Shown: positions 8,603 to 18,937, counted from the stretch's first letter. The stretch: 64,000 nt of DNA from Paenibacillus oceani (GCF_014705615.1 NZ_JACXJA010000035.1:49301-113300); one strand, 5' to 3'. The notes: generated by a model not told the origin, from the letters alone. A program made the numbers and translations.

Positions 8603-10210
8603 TTACAACCGATTTCGATACTCTTTCGGAGTAAAACCTGTATATTTTTTGAAAACATGGGTGAAATATTTGTAATCGTTATAGCCGACCCGCTCGGCCA
8701 CTTCATAAATTTTCGTGCCGACATCTTTCAGCAGCACCTTAGCTTTGTCTACGCGATATGTATTCAGCCACTCGGTAAAATGCTGTCCCGTCTCCTCCTT
8801 GAAGACGCGGCTGAAATAATTCGGTGTCACAAATACTTGGGACGAAACATCCTCCAGCCGGATATCCTCCGCATAATGCTCCTGAATATATTTGATTGCG
8901 GCGGTTACGATATGTTTGAACCGTACATTTTTGTACGCGGCGATCGATTCGATGAAGGCGGCGAACAAATCGCCGAGCCACCGCCGGATATCTTCCGTCG
9001 TCTCGTATTTCTCAATTTCCTCGTACGGATTCAATGCAGCAAGCTGGCTCTCGCCCAGATTAACGCCCATCTGCTCCAGGTGCGCCATCGCCAAAATAAC
9101 CCATTTCAGGCAAAGCGCTTTAATGTGTTCATAAGGGACATGCGAGTGGGCAAACTGAAGGAAACGCTCGTCGAGCAGCGCGTCGATTTTCGTTTGATCC
9201 ATAACGCTGAGGTTTTGCAGCAATTCCTTATCGTTCTCGGAGGGCGGCAGAAGCTTCCGCTTGCTTTCATCCCCGGTCTCCGTCTCCCCATAAACGATAA
9301 TTTGCCCTTTCCCGCGGTACACTTTGCTCTGCATGGCGAATACTGCCTGAGCGCTGCTTTTGTGAAGATCCTTCAGCTCCCGCACATAAGCGCCGGCTCC
9401 GATCGTAACGGACAGCTTCATATACCGGGCGACGCAGCGCTGGATTTCCTCACAGCATTCGATCAGGCGGTGTTTGTTTTTCATATTGGCATTTACGAAC
9501 AGATTGATGTAGTCGAAATCGCTTTGGCATACCGTGCAAGCGAACACCGAGGACAGCACTTCCTCCGTGATGTTGGCGATCGCGTACAAGGTCAGTTCCT
9601 TATCCCGGTCGGAAGCATGCTCCGTAATTAAACGAAAGTCGTCGACATCGACGACGAGAGCCGCGTACTCCGGTCCTTCCAGCGAAATATTCAGTTGACC
9701 CGCTTGCTCGAAAAGAACTGCGGCGTCCGTATTCGCTCCTTTCAACAGACGGTTTACCCATTTGCGCTGAATAAACGGAAAATTTTCGCGGATCAACTCG
9801 AGGTTGCTTTGCTCTTCTTCGATTTTTTTGCGTTCCCGTGCAATCTCCTCCGATATTTTCGTAATTAAAGCTTCCAGCTCTGTCGCTCCTACCGGTTTCA
9901 TCAAATATTCGTTAACCCCGATTTTCAGCGCTTGTCTGGCATAGTCGAAATCATCATAACCGCTTATGATGACGATCTTCGTCTGCGGGACCCGCTCCTT
10001 CAACTGCCGGGCCAACTCCAGCCCGTCCATATGCGGCATCCGAATGTCCGTAACCACGATATCCGGCTTCAACTGCTCGCACAATTCCAGCGCTTCCTTC
10101 CCGTTGCGCGCCTCGCCGACAATGTCAACGTCCAATTTCCACCAATCGATCGACGTGCGAATTCCTTTGCGGATAATCGACTCGTCATCTACGATCATCA
10201 GCTTGACCAT
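8603..10210 (-). CDS. YesN-type response regulator with AraC DNA-binding domain
   Basis: A 535-residue protein. The receiver domain spans residues 1-120, with acidic pocket VDDE, phosphoacceptor Asp55 in VVTDIRMPHMDG and the KPVG lysine. A middle region of about 280 residues follows, then a C-terminal pair of AraC helix-turn-helices (VFVTPNYFSRVFKEETGQHF and YDYKYFTHVFKKYTGFTPKEY-like, residues about 430-535). YesN-type regulators turn on adjacent sugar transporter genes when their YesM-type kinase senses a ligand outside the cell. The ATG has GAAGGAGGAG upstream and lies inside the 3' end of the kinase gene (26-nt overlap), so the pair is coupled. Confidence 0.93.
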   Translation of the reverse strand: MVKLMIVDDESIIRKGIRTSIDWWKLDVDIVGEARNGKEALELCEQLKPDIVVTDIRMPHMDGLELARQLKERVPQTKIVIISGYDDFDYARQALKIGVNEYLMKPVGATELEALITKISEEIARERKKIEEEQSNLELIRENFPFIQRKWVNRLLKGANTDAAVLFEQAGQLNISLEGPEYAALVVDVDDFRLITEHASDRDKELTLYAIANITEEVLSSVFACTVCQSDFDYINLFVNANMKNKHRLIECCEEIQRCVARYMKLSVTIGAGAYVRELKDLHKSSAQAVFAMQSKVYRGKGQIIVYGETETGDESKRKLLPPSENDKELLQNLSVMDQTKIDALLDERFLQFAHSHVPYEHIKALCLKWVILAMAHLEQMGVNLGESQLAALNPYEEIEKYETTEDIRRWLGDLFAAFIESIAAYKNVRFKHIVTAAIKYIQEHYAEDIRLEDVSSQVFVTPNYFSRVFKEETGQHFTEWLNTYRVDKAKVLLKDVGTKIYEVAERVGYNDYKYFTHVFKKYTGFTPKEYRNRL

Positions 10211-11966
10211 CGTCCGTCTCCTCCTTCGTCCAAGGCTGAATCACTTTCACGATCGTTCCTTCACGGCCGTTGCTGAACTCGACTCCGTACATTTTTCCGA
10301 AATGCAGCTGAATCCGGTCGTTTATATTTTTCACGGCAAATCCTTTATTATCGTCTCCGGATTCCCTCATCAAACGGTTAACCTCCTCTAAATCGGCGCC
10401 ATATCCGGTATCGCTGATGTAATAAACCAAACCCTCGTCCTCGCGTTTAATATCGACGCGGATCACGCCGGACTCGCCCTTCTTCTCGATTCCGTGAACG
10501 ATGGCGTTTTCCACGAACGGCTGAATGACCAGCTTGACCGTCTGACAGTCGAGCGCCTCCTCCTCCACCTCGATTTGAAAATCGATGCTGTCCTCGTACC
10601 GTTTCTGCTGGATGGTGACGTAATGACGCAAATGCTCGACCTCCGCGCGTACGGTCGTCAGCTCTTTCCCGCTGTTCAAGCTGAGGCGGAACAATTTCGA
10701 CAACGCCTGCACGAGCTCCGACGTCTCGAACGCTTTTTCCATCCGGCTCATCCAATAGATCGTATCTAGCGTGTTATACAAAAAGTGCGGGTTGATTTGC
10801 GCCTGGAACGCTTTCAGCTCGGCCTCTTTCTTATGGAGCTGGGCCGTATACACTTCCCGGATCATTCCGCGGAGCCGTTCCAGCATATTATTGAAGCTTT
10901 GCCCCAATTCCGCGATTTCATCATTGCCCGACACCGTAATGCGAACGTTGAAATCTTCCCCGTCTACCTGGCTCATCAGTCGGCGAAGCTTGCGGATCGG
11001 CAAAATCATCCGACGCGAGAACCAATACGCCATCCCGGCGCACACAAAAAAACTGATGATCGCCGTAACGACGATGATTTGCGGAATCACTTGATTTTCC
11101 TTAAGCAGCGCCTGGGCGGGGACGATGTGAAGAATGCGCCAGCCCAGCGGCTCGATTGTGTCGTAGGTAAGCAGGTAGGGCGTACGGTCGATCGTCAGCT
11201 CCGTGTAGCCTTGTTGCTGCGTGAGCCCCGTCTGAGCGCCGATCATCTCCGATAACGAGCCGGAGACCCGGTTCCCGTCCGTTGAAGCGACTACGTCGTC
11301 ATGCTCGTCCACTAAATAAAAGTGGTCCGTCCCTCCCGTTTGCCGGCTTTCGAAAAGCGAGAGCACCGCATCCAGATCCATGTTCATCTGCAGCACGCCG
11401 AGCGTGACGGAAATATTGTTAATATCCTTAATCGCCCGTTCGTAGGAAATGACGTTTTTTTTCGTTCCATTGCCAAGCACGATTTCGTTCAAATACCACA
11501 CCGGCTCCCCCTTGCGCTCCAAGATGCCGGCGATCTGCTCCGGTTGCAGCGGACGAACCGCTCCGCGCACGTTCAGCCGGCTGCCGTTGATGCCTTGAAG
11601 CTGAATCGACTGCACGAATGCTTTCATATTCGGCAAATTCGTCAGCAACTGCTCGGTTATTACCTTTTGCCCGTTATATTCGCTCGGATCGGCCTCAATG
11701 TCCATTCGCAGAAATTGCCTGACCTCGCCCGATTGCATGACGAACAGCGACGTATCGTGGAAATATTCGAACATGAACTCGATATTTTGCCCGATTTGCG
11801 TGACGGTGTTCAAATCGGAGACGCTTACCTTTTGACGAATGATTTCCGAAGACTTGACATAAGACAAAATGCCGACAGCGAGCAGCGGAATCAGCACCAG
11901 AACGACCGTAAAAAACAAAATTTTGTATTGCAGGCTTATAAAACGCTTCTTGCCTTCGCGCCGCAT
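10185..11966 (-). CDS. YesM-type sensor histidine kinase
   Basis: About 593 residues. A transmembrane helix (YKILFFTVVLVLIPLLAVGI) is followed by an extracellular sensor domain of about 250 residues, a second helix (QIIVVTAIISFFVCAGMAYW), a HAMP region, and a His_kinase domain with NPHFLYNTLDTIYWMSRM (phosphorylated His near 393) plus an ATPase domain with FVENAIVHGIEKKG and DTGYGAD. I chose the ATG at 11966 because AGGAAGGAG stands before it; the frame runs 19 codons further up without one. It is the first gene of the leftward glycan operon and probably senses an extracellular sugar, possibly through the solute-binding protein. Confidence 0.92.
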   Translation of the reverse strand: MRREGKKRFISLQYKILFFTVVLVLIPLLAVGILSYVKSSEIIRQKVSVSDLNTVTQIGQNIEFMFEYFHDTSLFVMQSGEVRQFLRMDIEADPSEYNGQKVITEQLLTNLPNMKAFVQSIQLQGINGSRLNVRGAVRPLQPEQIAGILERKGEPVWYLNEIVLGNGTKKNVISYERAIKDINNISVTLGVLQMNMDLDAVLSLFESRQTGGTDHFYLVDEHDDVVASTDGNRVSGSLSEMIGAQTGLTQQQGYTELTIDRTPYLLTYDTIEPLGWRILHIVPAQALLKENQVIPQIIVVTAIISFFVCAGMAYWFSRRMILPIRKLRRLMSQVDGEDFNVRITVSGNDEIAELGQSFNNMLERLRGMIREVYTAQLHKKEAELKAFQAQINPHFLYNTLDTIYWMSRMEKAFETSELVQALSKLFRLSLNSGKELTTVRAEVEHLRHYVTIQQKRYEDSIDFQIEVEEEALDCQTVKLVIQPFVENAIVHGIEKKGESGVIRVDIKREDEGLVYYISDTGYGADLEEVNRLMRESGDDNKGFAVKNINDRIQLHFGKMYGVEFSNGREGTIVKVIQPWTKEETDDGQADDRR

Positions 11967-12111
11967 GGTCACACTCCTTCCTATCCAGAAACGAACGGCG
12001 TCTTGCGCCAGCAACTTCTTCATGGTTTACGAAACAGAATATAGCATACATGGCTGCAAAGCAAAACAGCGTTGCAGATTAGAGGAACCTGCGTTCCTTC
12101 TCTATAGATTA

Positions 12112-12140
12112 TTGGACATTTCCATAGTATTTTTTATATT
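12112..12140 (+). promoter_or_regulatory. Candidate sigma-A promoter for the clan-A glycoside hydrolase
   Basis: TTGGAC (12112-12117) and TATATT (12135-12140) are separated by 17 nt in AT-rich DNA, about 65 nt before the hydrolase start. The spacing is ideal and each box differs from consensus by one or two bases. The same gap must also hold the leftward operon promoter. Confidence 0.5.
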
Positions 12141-12204
12141 TTTCGTTTTCGGAGCATGATAGTGTTGGACTAGATGAAGATCGGCCGAAAGGAGCCAACC
12201 TGTT

Positions 12205-15200
12205 ATGACATCCCTTGTTATTTTTTACGATCCCGCCTTTCCTTATAACGGAGACCGCATCAGTGAAGCAACCGTTCAAAAGTTAGGAGAACGCGCACCG
12301 CTGGTCGGGGCCGACGCGCTCGCTCAAGCGCTCGATCGGCTGGAGGGCGGATGTTTCGTCAATATGCACGCCCCGTACTTCCCGAAGGACAGTTGGCGGC
12401 ACATCGCCAGTTATGTGGAGCGCGGAGGCTCGCTGCTTTGTATCGGCGGCGCACCGTTCCGTATTCCGGTATACCGCGAGGACGGGCAATGGAAGTGCGA
12501 AGTGGAGCAATCCGCCTACCATCAGCTGTTCCATATCCATGAAGCGATGCCGGTCCAGGCCGGCAAGTTTGATCGACTGGAGGCGGCGACGGATCTTCCC
12601 GTATGTGCGCCTTATCTTAGCGGGCTAACGCTCGAACCGACTTACAGCCTCGTGCTGCACGTGACCAAAGAAACCTCATTGCCTCATGAGATGGGCTCAC
12701 TCGGCCCGATGAACACCCAGATCCACGCGCTGGTCAAAGCCGTCTCCAAAGACGGCCGCGAAATCGGAGCTCCGGTCGTGCTTCTGGAAAATGTGCGCGG
12801 CGTTTATGCCGGAAGCCGGTGGATGTTCGTCAATCAGCCGCTGCGGACGTCGTTCTGGGAAGCCGGAGGCGAGGAAGCGATATGGGCATGGGCGGACTAT
12901 TGCTCTCGCGGCGTTACGGAAATGTGGCTGAAGACCGGTTATGCCAGCTATGACCCGGGCGACCGGGCGAAATTGATCTTTCAATGGCAGACGCTCGGAC
13001 GTCATGCGGTACAAGGCGGCGAATCTGCCAACCAAGAATGGACACTGCAGCTCACCTTCGGCAAAGATTCGGGCGGGGAACCGCTTTCCGAGTGGACACA
13101 AACGTACAGCTTGACCGCCTCCTCGAACCTGCAATCGATCACGATCAACGTGCCGCTTGAGCTGAGCGACGGACAATATACGATGCGCGCCGACCTCATT
13201 GCCAATACCGGGGAACGCAGAACATTACGCCAAGGCTTATGGTGCCGGGATGAACGGATGCTGCAAGAAGGCGAGCCGCTGAGGTGCGACCGCGATTATT
13301 TCCGCAAAAACGGCCGTCCGCTGCCGATCGTCGGCATGACGTATATGACCAGCGACGTGGCGCGCAACTTCGTCTTTTTGCCGAACGTCTCCGTATGGGA
13401 CCGGGATATGGCTGCTATGAAAAAAGCGGGCATCAACTATATTCGTACCGGCATTTGGACCGGTTACCGGAATATTATGCTGCTGGACGGTCATCCTTCG
13501 GAGGAAGTGCTGCGGGCGATCGACGCTTTCGTGATGACGGCGAAGAAACACGACCTGGAGCTCACGTTTAACTTCTTTGCGTTCACGCCTGAGCTGTGGG
13601 AAGGGCTGAATCCTTATCTCGATCCGCGGAGCGTCGAAGCGCAGAAGCGGTATATCGTATCGATCGTCTCGCGCCACCGGCTTACGTCGAATGTCCATTG
13701 GGATTTGATCAACGAACCGTCGATGTTTGATCCGAAGCAGATTTTCTCCAGAGGCCCGCGCAGCTCGCGCGACCCTTACGAACAAGCGGCTTACCGGGAA
13801 TGGCTGAAGCAGCGCCACGGCTCGATCCGGGTGCTTCAGGAGCGCTGGGGGATGTCGCCGAACGCTCTTCCGGATTTCGAATCCGTTACGCCACCGGAAC
13901 CAAACGATATTAATGCGGACATTCAGGATATGCACTCCGGCAAAAAAGGAACGCGCTGGCTGGATTACTCGCTGTTTTCCATGGACATGCTGAACCGCTG
14001 GGCGAGTGAGTTAAATGAAGCGATTCGCTCCATTGCTCCAGGTCAGCTCATTACGATCGGACAAGACGAAGGCTTGAACGCACAGCGCCCCTCCCCGTTT
14101 TTCTACGAACAAGCGGCGGATTATACGACGAATCATTCCTGGTGGTTGCTGGACCAGCTCGTGTGGGACGGCATCTTCGCGAAAACGCCGTACAAGCCGA
14201 ATATGATTCAGGAAACGGGCATTATGTATGTGGAAACCCCGGACGGAAGGGCTAAACGAAGCGAGGAAGAGCTGCGCAACATTTTGGAGCGCAAATACGC
14301 CTACTCGTTTTCTACCGGAAGCGCTGGCGCGGTTCAATGGTTGTGGAATACGAATTACTTCATGAACAATGTCAACGAATCGAATATCGGGGCGCTGCGT
14401 GCGGACGGCACGGAAAAACCGGAAGCGGACGTCTCCTACGACTTCGGCCGGTTTATGGAGCAGATCCGCGATTTATTCACAGGGCGCCAATTGGAAGACA
14501 TCGTGATGATCTTCCCTTATTCGAACGATTTATCGAACCGTTCCTTTGCCGTCGAATCGACAAGCCGCGCAACGCGGGTGCTTGCCTACGACCTCAATGC
14601 TCCGTTCCGCGCGATGGGCGAGTATCAGCTGGAGGCGCTGAACGATCAGCCGGCCCGATTGATTATCGTGCCGAGTCCGCATAATTTCAGCGATACGGCG
14701 CTGCAGCAGCTGCTCGACCACGTCGCTGCCCATGAGACGACGCTTCTGTTTACCGGACCGGCCGGGCTGGACGAATACTGGCACCCAAGCAGCCGCCTGG
14801 ACGCTGCGCTCGGAGCCCGCACGCTGGGCAATGTGCGGCGCGAGGAACGATTCGTGCTGGATGGCAAATCCGTCCCGCTCTCCTACGGAAGCCGAAAAAT
14901 CGCCATGCTGGCAAAAGAAACGGTCCGGAAGTCATCGGCGGATACGGGTTCAACGCTGCGTACCGTGAAACTCGGCAAAGGAACCCTTCTCTGGTGCGGG
15001 TTGCCGGTCGAAATGAACGATCGCCCCGAAGCGGTCGCCGACCTGTACCGGCATGCGATCCGGGAAGCAGACGTCGCTCCGGAGCTGGTCTGGGAGTCGG
15101 GCGGCGATCTGCCGGGCGTTTATGGACGCAAGCTCAGCTTTGACGACGGCGAATTATTTATTTTCGTATCGGAATTCGCCGAGGATGCTGCGGTCCGCGT

Positions 15201-15336
15201 AACGAATCCCGCTACCGGCGTTACGTATTCGTTTGCGCTGGAAAGCGAGCGCACCGTCATGTTCGCTGCCGACCGGAGCGGCAAGCTGCTGGCCGTATAT
15301 CGTCCGCATGAGACGGACATCTTGGTCAATTCCTGA
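12205..15336 (+). CDS. Large clan-A (TIM-barrel) glycoside hydrolase
   Basis: A 1043-residue cytosolic protein without a signal peptide. The N-terminal ~240 residues form an alpha/beta region (FVNMHAPYFP, VERGGSLLCIGGAPFRIPV) like a glutamine-amidotransferase or trimerisation-type fold. A beta-sandwich follows to about 365. A TIM barrel runs from about 370 to 740, with the acid/base Glu in WDLINEPS (about 504) and the nucleophile Glu in MIQETGIMY (about 670). The 166-residue spacing and the NEP motif are typical of clan GH-A retaining enzymes (GH2, GH5, GH42 and relatives). The C-terminus contains another alpha/beta region and a small beta domain. I cannot name the GH family. It is divergent from the GH125 operon and probably acts on the same imported glycan. 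AAAGGAG precedes the start. Confidence 0.82.
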   Translation: MTSLVIFYDPAFPYNGDRISEATVQKLGERAPLVGADALAQALDRLEGGCFVNMHAPYFPKDSWRHIASYVERGGSLLCIGGAPFRIPVYREDGQWKCEVEQSAYHQLFHIHEAMPVQAGKFDRLEAATDLPVCAPYLSGLTLEPTYSLVLHVTKETSLPHEMGSLGPMNTQIHALVKAVSKDGREIGAPVVLLENVRGVYAGSRWMFVNQPLRTSFWEAGGEEAIWAWADYCSRGVTEMWLKTGYASYDPGDRAKLIFQWQTLGRHAVQGGESANQEWTLQLTFGKDSGGEPLSEWTQTYSLTASSNLQSITINVPLELSDGQYTMRADLIANTGERRTLRQGLWCRDERMLQEGEPLRCDRDYFRKNGRPLPIVGMTYMTSDVARNFVFLPNVSVWDRDMAAMKKAGINYIRTGIWTGYRNIMLLDGHPSEEVLRAIDAFVMTAKKHDLELTFNFFAFTPELWEGLNPYLDPRSVEAQKRYIVSIVSRHRLTSNVHWDLINEPSMFDPKQIFSRGPRSSRDPYEQAAYREWLKQRHGSIRVLQERWGMSPNALPDFESVTPPEPNDINADIQDMHSGKKGTRWLDYSLFSMDMLNRWASELNEAIRSIAPGQLITIGQDEGLNAQRPSPFFYEQAADYTTNHSWWLLDQLVWDGIFAKTPYKPNMIQETGIMYVETPDGRAKRSEEELRNILERKYAYSFSTGSAGAVQWLWNTNYFMNNVNESNIGALRADGTEKPEADVSYDFGRFMEQIRDLFTGRQLEDIVMIFPYSNDLSNRSFAVESTSRATRVLAYDLNAPFRAMGEYQLEALNDQPARLIIVPSPHNFSDTALQQLLDHVAAHETTLLFTGPAGLDEYWHPSSRLDAALGARTLGNVRREERFVLDGKSVPLSYGSRKIAMLAKETVRKSSADTGSTLRTVKLGKGTLLWCGLPVEMNDRPEAVADLYRHAIREADVAPELVWESGGDLPGVYGRKLSFDDGELFIFVSEFAEDAAVRVTNPATGVTYSFALESERTVMFAADRSGKLLAVYRPHETDILVNS

Positions 15337-15372
15337 AGTATAGAAAAGAGTAGTCACATAAGTCACAAAAAA

Positions 15373-15408
15373 AGTTGGGCGGAAAACCTTCGCGTTTTCC
15401 GTCCAACT
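15373..15408. terminator. Bidirectional terminator between convergent genes
   Basis: The stem AGTTGGGCGGAAAAC / GTTTTCCGTCCAACT (one G-U pair) is flanked by A-run and T-run, so it can end both the glycoside hydrolase gene and the beta-helix gene facing it. Confidence 0.9.
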
Positions 15409-15521
15409 TTTTTGGGTTTCTGCAGGGCAGCAGCGAGGCGGATGCCTGCTGCTATCAGCATATAACGGGCTAGAGCCGCAATTCCGCACTATGACGGCTT
15501 TGGCCTGCAATTATATTCGTT

Positions 15522-17381
15522 CTATATCGCTTCTTCGAATGAAACATTATTGGCCACTGAGGTGCCCGTTCCCTGATCGTCTATGCCGTTGGAATTGTAG
15601 AGTGTTGAAGCAAACAGAAGCTGGTTGTTGTGAATGATGTTGTATTTCTCCTGCGGATACTGCACGCGTATACCGTTAATGGAGCCATATCGAATCTCAA
15701 CTTCGGACGTAGCGTCCGGGGCCACCGTCCAAGCCGGCGCACACACGGCGGTTTTGGTCGCGCCGTCATACGACGTAATTTTTCTTTTTTGTCCCGCACC
15801 GGTCCCGCCGACCATGTAGATCGTCATGCTGTTGTACTCGCCGCTTGCCGCGGAAGCGTCGTCATCAAGCACGATCGAACCGTTTGTTCCGCCTTTCGCC
15901 TTTCCGGCGTGCTTGAACCGATTTTGAATCACGTTGTTCTGAATGGTGTTGAAGCTTGCGCCGGTTGTAATCATAATATTCGTGCTTGCCGACGACTCTC
16001 CGCATTCTTCGATCAAATTGTTGGCCACTATACAGTATTTGGAATTTTCAGCGAGCCGAATGCTGTTAGCCTTTACGTTATAGAGATGGTTATTCGTTAT
16101 GTTGATCGAGCTGGATTCTTCCAGCCAAATCCCGATGCTGTTACAATTTTGAATGAGATTCCCTTCCACGAGATATTTGCTCGATAACCGGAGCCACAAG
16201 CTTCTGATCACAGAGTCGGTAATGATGTTGCCTTTAATCACTACGTTTTGTGTCAGCAAGCCATTGATATGGGATCTGGGACCAACAAGTGTGTTGCCGA
16301 TAAAATGGACATATTCGACTGTTCCATTCGTACCGTTCATTGTAAAACCACCGCCGGCATTGTTGCGGAACATACAGTTGGCGATAGTCACGCGGCGAAC
16401 GGAAGTACCGCTGTCCGGTTCAAGATCGATCCCATATTCAGGGGCTGTACCGTTCGTATTTGCAAATGTACAGCTCTCGATCCGTACATCTTCGGCGCAG
16501 GTTACACTGATCCCTTGTCTCCGGTTGTTGTCGCAGTACACATTCCGGAATGTGATGTTGCGGGCGGCGTTGCTTTTATCCAGATAGTATCCGACAACGG
16601 ACGCATCTCCCCAACAATCCGCAATATACAAGTCCTGCACCAGTACGCGATCCGATCCGCCGATGCAAATGCCGTAACCCCATTCCCCCGTCGTCCCTTG
16701 ATGTTCGTTCCGTTCCCCGATAATTTTGCCGCCGCCTTCGATCGTGACGTTCGATTTGCCAAAAATGTTGATGATCGTATATCTGGGCGTTGCGGACGGC
16801 AGCGCTTTCAAAGTCGCTTGCGGGCATATGACAATTTTCGTATTGTTTTTCGCCTGAATACCCGCGCTCAACTGGCCGATGCTTGTGGCGTCAGCCCGGA
16901 TCATGTACGTTCCTTCCGGAATGTAAACCGTTCTGTTGCCGTCGCCGATAGCCGCATTGATCGCCGCCGTGTCGTCGGTCGCCCCATCTCCCGCAGCGCC
17001 AAACCATCTTACATTCACAAACGATTCTTCGATAATCCGTTTAAACCGTGCGCCCGATGTCGAGACGAGAATCGTGCCCGTATTGTCGGGCGAAGAGGTG
17101 TCTCCCGGTTCATATTGAAAAAATCCCTCCATCCCCGCATCCGTTACATAATACGCAAAACCTTCCACCGGATCTGTCTCCGCTCTCAGTTCGCTTACCG
17201 ACGTTGCAATGCACAAATCGGTTCTAGTCAGCTTCGGTTTGGGTTTGGCATCGGGATAAACCGCTCCCAAAACAGATGGCTCCATTCCGTTTGTCGCGCC
17301 GACAGAAGCTTTGAATAGAACGGCTGCCGCTCCTGTCGTGCCGATTGCCGCCAAAAGCTTCCTTCTTGTCAAGTTTTGCAT
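15522..17381 (-). CDS. Tat-exported right-handed beta-helix protein (pectate lyase superfamily)
   Basis: A 619-residue protein starting with a twin-arginine signal (LTRRKLLAAIGTTGAAAVLF). After a linker region comes VRWFGAAGDGATDDTAAINA near residue 125, the usual entry to Pectate_lyase_3-type beta-helices. About 350 residues of helix rungs follow, rich in N, G, V and I, with repeated phrases such as VEGNLIQNC, INITNNHLYN and NNLIEECGE. Such proteins cut or bind acidic polysaccharides outside the cell; the substrate and catalytic residues are not evident. It is the third gene behind the FAD oxidoreductase and an orphan solute-binding protein and is related to 58347-60257. GGAGGG precedes the ATG. 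Confidence 0.85.
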   Translation of the reverse strand: MQNLTRRKLLAAIGTTGAAAVLFKASVGATNGMEPSVLGAVYPDAKPKPKLTRTDLCIATSVSELRAETDPVEGFAYYVTDAGMEGFFQYEPGDTSSPDNTGTILVSTSGARFKRIIEESFVNVRWFGAAGDGATDDTAAINAAIGDGNRTVYIPEGTYMIRADATSIGQLSAGIQAKNNTKIVICPQATLKALPSATPRYTIINIFGKSNVTIEGGGKIIGERNEHQGTTGEWGYGICIGGSDRVLVQDLYIADCWGDASVVGYYLDKSNAARNITFRNVYCDNNRRQGISVTCAEDVRIESCTFANTNGTAPEYGIDLEPDSGTSVRRVTIANCMFRNNAGGGFTMNGTNGTVEYVHFIGNTLVGPRSHINGLLTQNVVIKGNIITDSVIRSLWLRLSSKYLVEGNLIQNCNSIGIWLEESSSINITNNHLYNVKANSIRLAENSKYCIVANNLIEECGESSASTNIMITTGASFNTIQNNVIQNRFKHAGKAKGGTNGSIVLDDDASAASGEYNSMTIYMVGGTGAGQKRKITSYDGATKTAVCAPAWTVAPDATSEVEIRYGSINGIRVQYPQEKYNIIHNNQLLFASTLYNSNGIDDQGTGTSVANNVSFEEAI

Positions 17382-17521
17382 GTTACGTCCCTCCTCGATT
17401 TTGATTATGATTCGCGAAAGCCGTATCGCCGGAATATGGAAGATACGGCTATTCGCGAAGCAAGCAGTAGTGTTGTCTGCGGGTACGGAAACCGGGGTGT
17501 CGTCTGTTCGACGTCGTGCTA

Positions 17522-18841
17522 TTATTTCGCTTTTTCCGCTTCCAGCATTTTGTTGATCTCTTCCTCCGCTTTGCTTAATGCGGTGTTGACGTCGATCGTT
17601 CCATTTTTGTACTCGTTGAAATATTTCGCGGCGATCCCTTCGGACTTCGACCGGTACGGAGAAGCTTTCGGGTACGGCACCGGCTTGCTCTTGAAAATGC
17701 TCTCGATCCGTTTTCCTTTCAGAACGTTCAGATTTTTACCGAATTCGGCTTGGATCGCCGTATTCTGGAGAGGCGAGATGATTCCTTGATGGGCGATCTC
17801 CAGTTGCACTTCGTCGGAGGTGGCCACCTCGATAACCTGCAGCGCCTGCTCCTTGTATATGCTCGATTGCGTAATCGCCATCATGTTGACGCTGGCGTTG
17901 CCGTACGTGTTCGGCCGCTCCGGGTAGCTCGGATATTGGGCGAGATCCCAGTTAAAGCCTTGCTTTGTCGGCTCCTCCAGCTGCGAGAACATGTTGGTGT
18001 ACGCGATCATCGCCAAGTTTTTTTGTTTCAGGAAGTTATCGATCGGCGTTCCGTTCGGCTCGTTGCCGGGAATCGTGAACATCGTTTTGACAAGCTCGAA
18101 CACTTTTTTCCATTGTTCGTTGTTGACGGACGCTTTGCCGGTCGTGACATCGTCTGCCTGAATGCCGAGAGGCTGGTAAATCCAGGAGATGCCGGCTCCG
18201 GGGTCAATACCTCTGTATTGATTGCCGCCTTCCATACGGGTCAGTTTTTTGGCAATCTCGAGCGTTTGGTCCCAGGTTAGCCCGTCCTGCGGATACGGCA
18301 CGCCAAACTTATCGAAAATATCCTTGTTGTAGTAGAAGGCATGGAAATTTCGACTGTATGGAATGCCGTACAGCTCGCCGTTCGTCGAACTGACCTTGGC
18401 GTCCGTAATCATCTGCGGCTCAAAGCGATTCAGATCGAATTGATGCGTTTTCAGCAGCGGGGTCATATCGTATAAAATGCCTTTGTCCTGATACGTCGCC
18501 AAGCGGCCGTTAAACGTAAACACAATGTCGGGCGCGTTGCCGGAAGCGATCTGATCGGTCAGCGTCGTTCCCGCGCCCGATTGAATGATGTTCAGCTTGA
18601 TGTTCGGATGTTTCTTCTTCAATCCGTTCTGAATGGCAGCTTCCAGAGCGCTGTCCACTATGACCGCGTCTACGGCCGCATTAAGCGTTACCGGCGCATC
18701 GCTCACTTTCGGCGGCCCCCCGGCCTCTCCTCCGTCCGCTGCCGGGCTGTCCGGTTCCTTCGTCTTTCCACATCCTGCGGCCAAGACAGCGGCAAGCAGC
18801 ATCAATGCGGCTCCGCCAACTAACCGATAATTTCGTTTCAT
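17522..18841 (-). CDS. Solute-binding lipoprotein, family 1, without adjacent permeases
   Basis: A 439-residue protein. The lipoprotein signal ends LLAAVLAAGCGK, with the cysteine near residue 24. Typical family segments include FHAFYYNKDIFDKFGVPYPQ, GLTWDQTLEIAKKLTR and AMIAYTNMFSQLEE. It ends in a charged helix (EEEINKMLEAEKAK) also seen in the two other orphan binding proteins of this window (54296-55597 and 60288-61634). No permease or ATPase lies nearby. It sits between a FAD oxidoreductase and a Tat-exported beta-helix protein in one apparent operon. GGGGGG before the ATG serves as ribosome site. It probably binds a sugar or uronic-acid oligomer released by the beta-helix protein. Confidence 0.88.
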   Translation of the reverse strand: MKRNYRLVGGAALMLLAAVLAAGCGKTKEPDSPAADGGEAGGPPKVSDAPVTLNAAVDAVIVDSALEAAIQNGLKKKHPNIKLNIIQSGAGTTLTDQIASGNAPDIVFTFNGRLATYQDKGILYDMTPLLKTHQFDLNRFEPQMITDAKVSSTNGELYGIPYSRNFHAFYYNKDIFDKFGVPYPQDGLTWDQTLEIAKKLTRMEGGNQYRGIDPGAGISWIYQPLGIQADDVTTGKASVNNEQWKKVFELVKTMFTIPGNEPNGTPIDNFLKQKNLAMIAYTNMFSQLEEPTKQGFNWDLAQYPSYPERPNTYGNASVNMMAITQSSIYKEQALQVIEVATSDEVQLEIAHQGIISPLQNTAIQAEFGKNLNVLKGKRIESIFKSKPVPYPKASPYRSKSEGIAAKYFNEYKNGTIDVNTALSKAEEEINKMLEAEKAK

Positions 18842-18937
18842 GTCGATCCCCCCCGTTGGAATGGTTCAAGCAATCGATTACGTACTACCGTCCGTGCCGC
18901 GCCCGCCGCCAATCATGTCCGCGAACTGAGCGTACGG

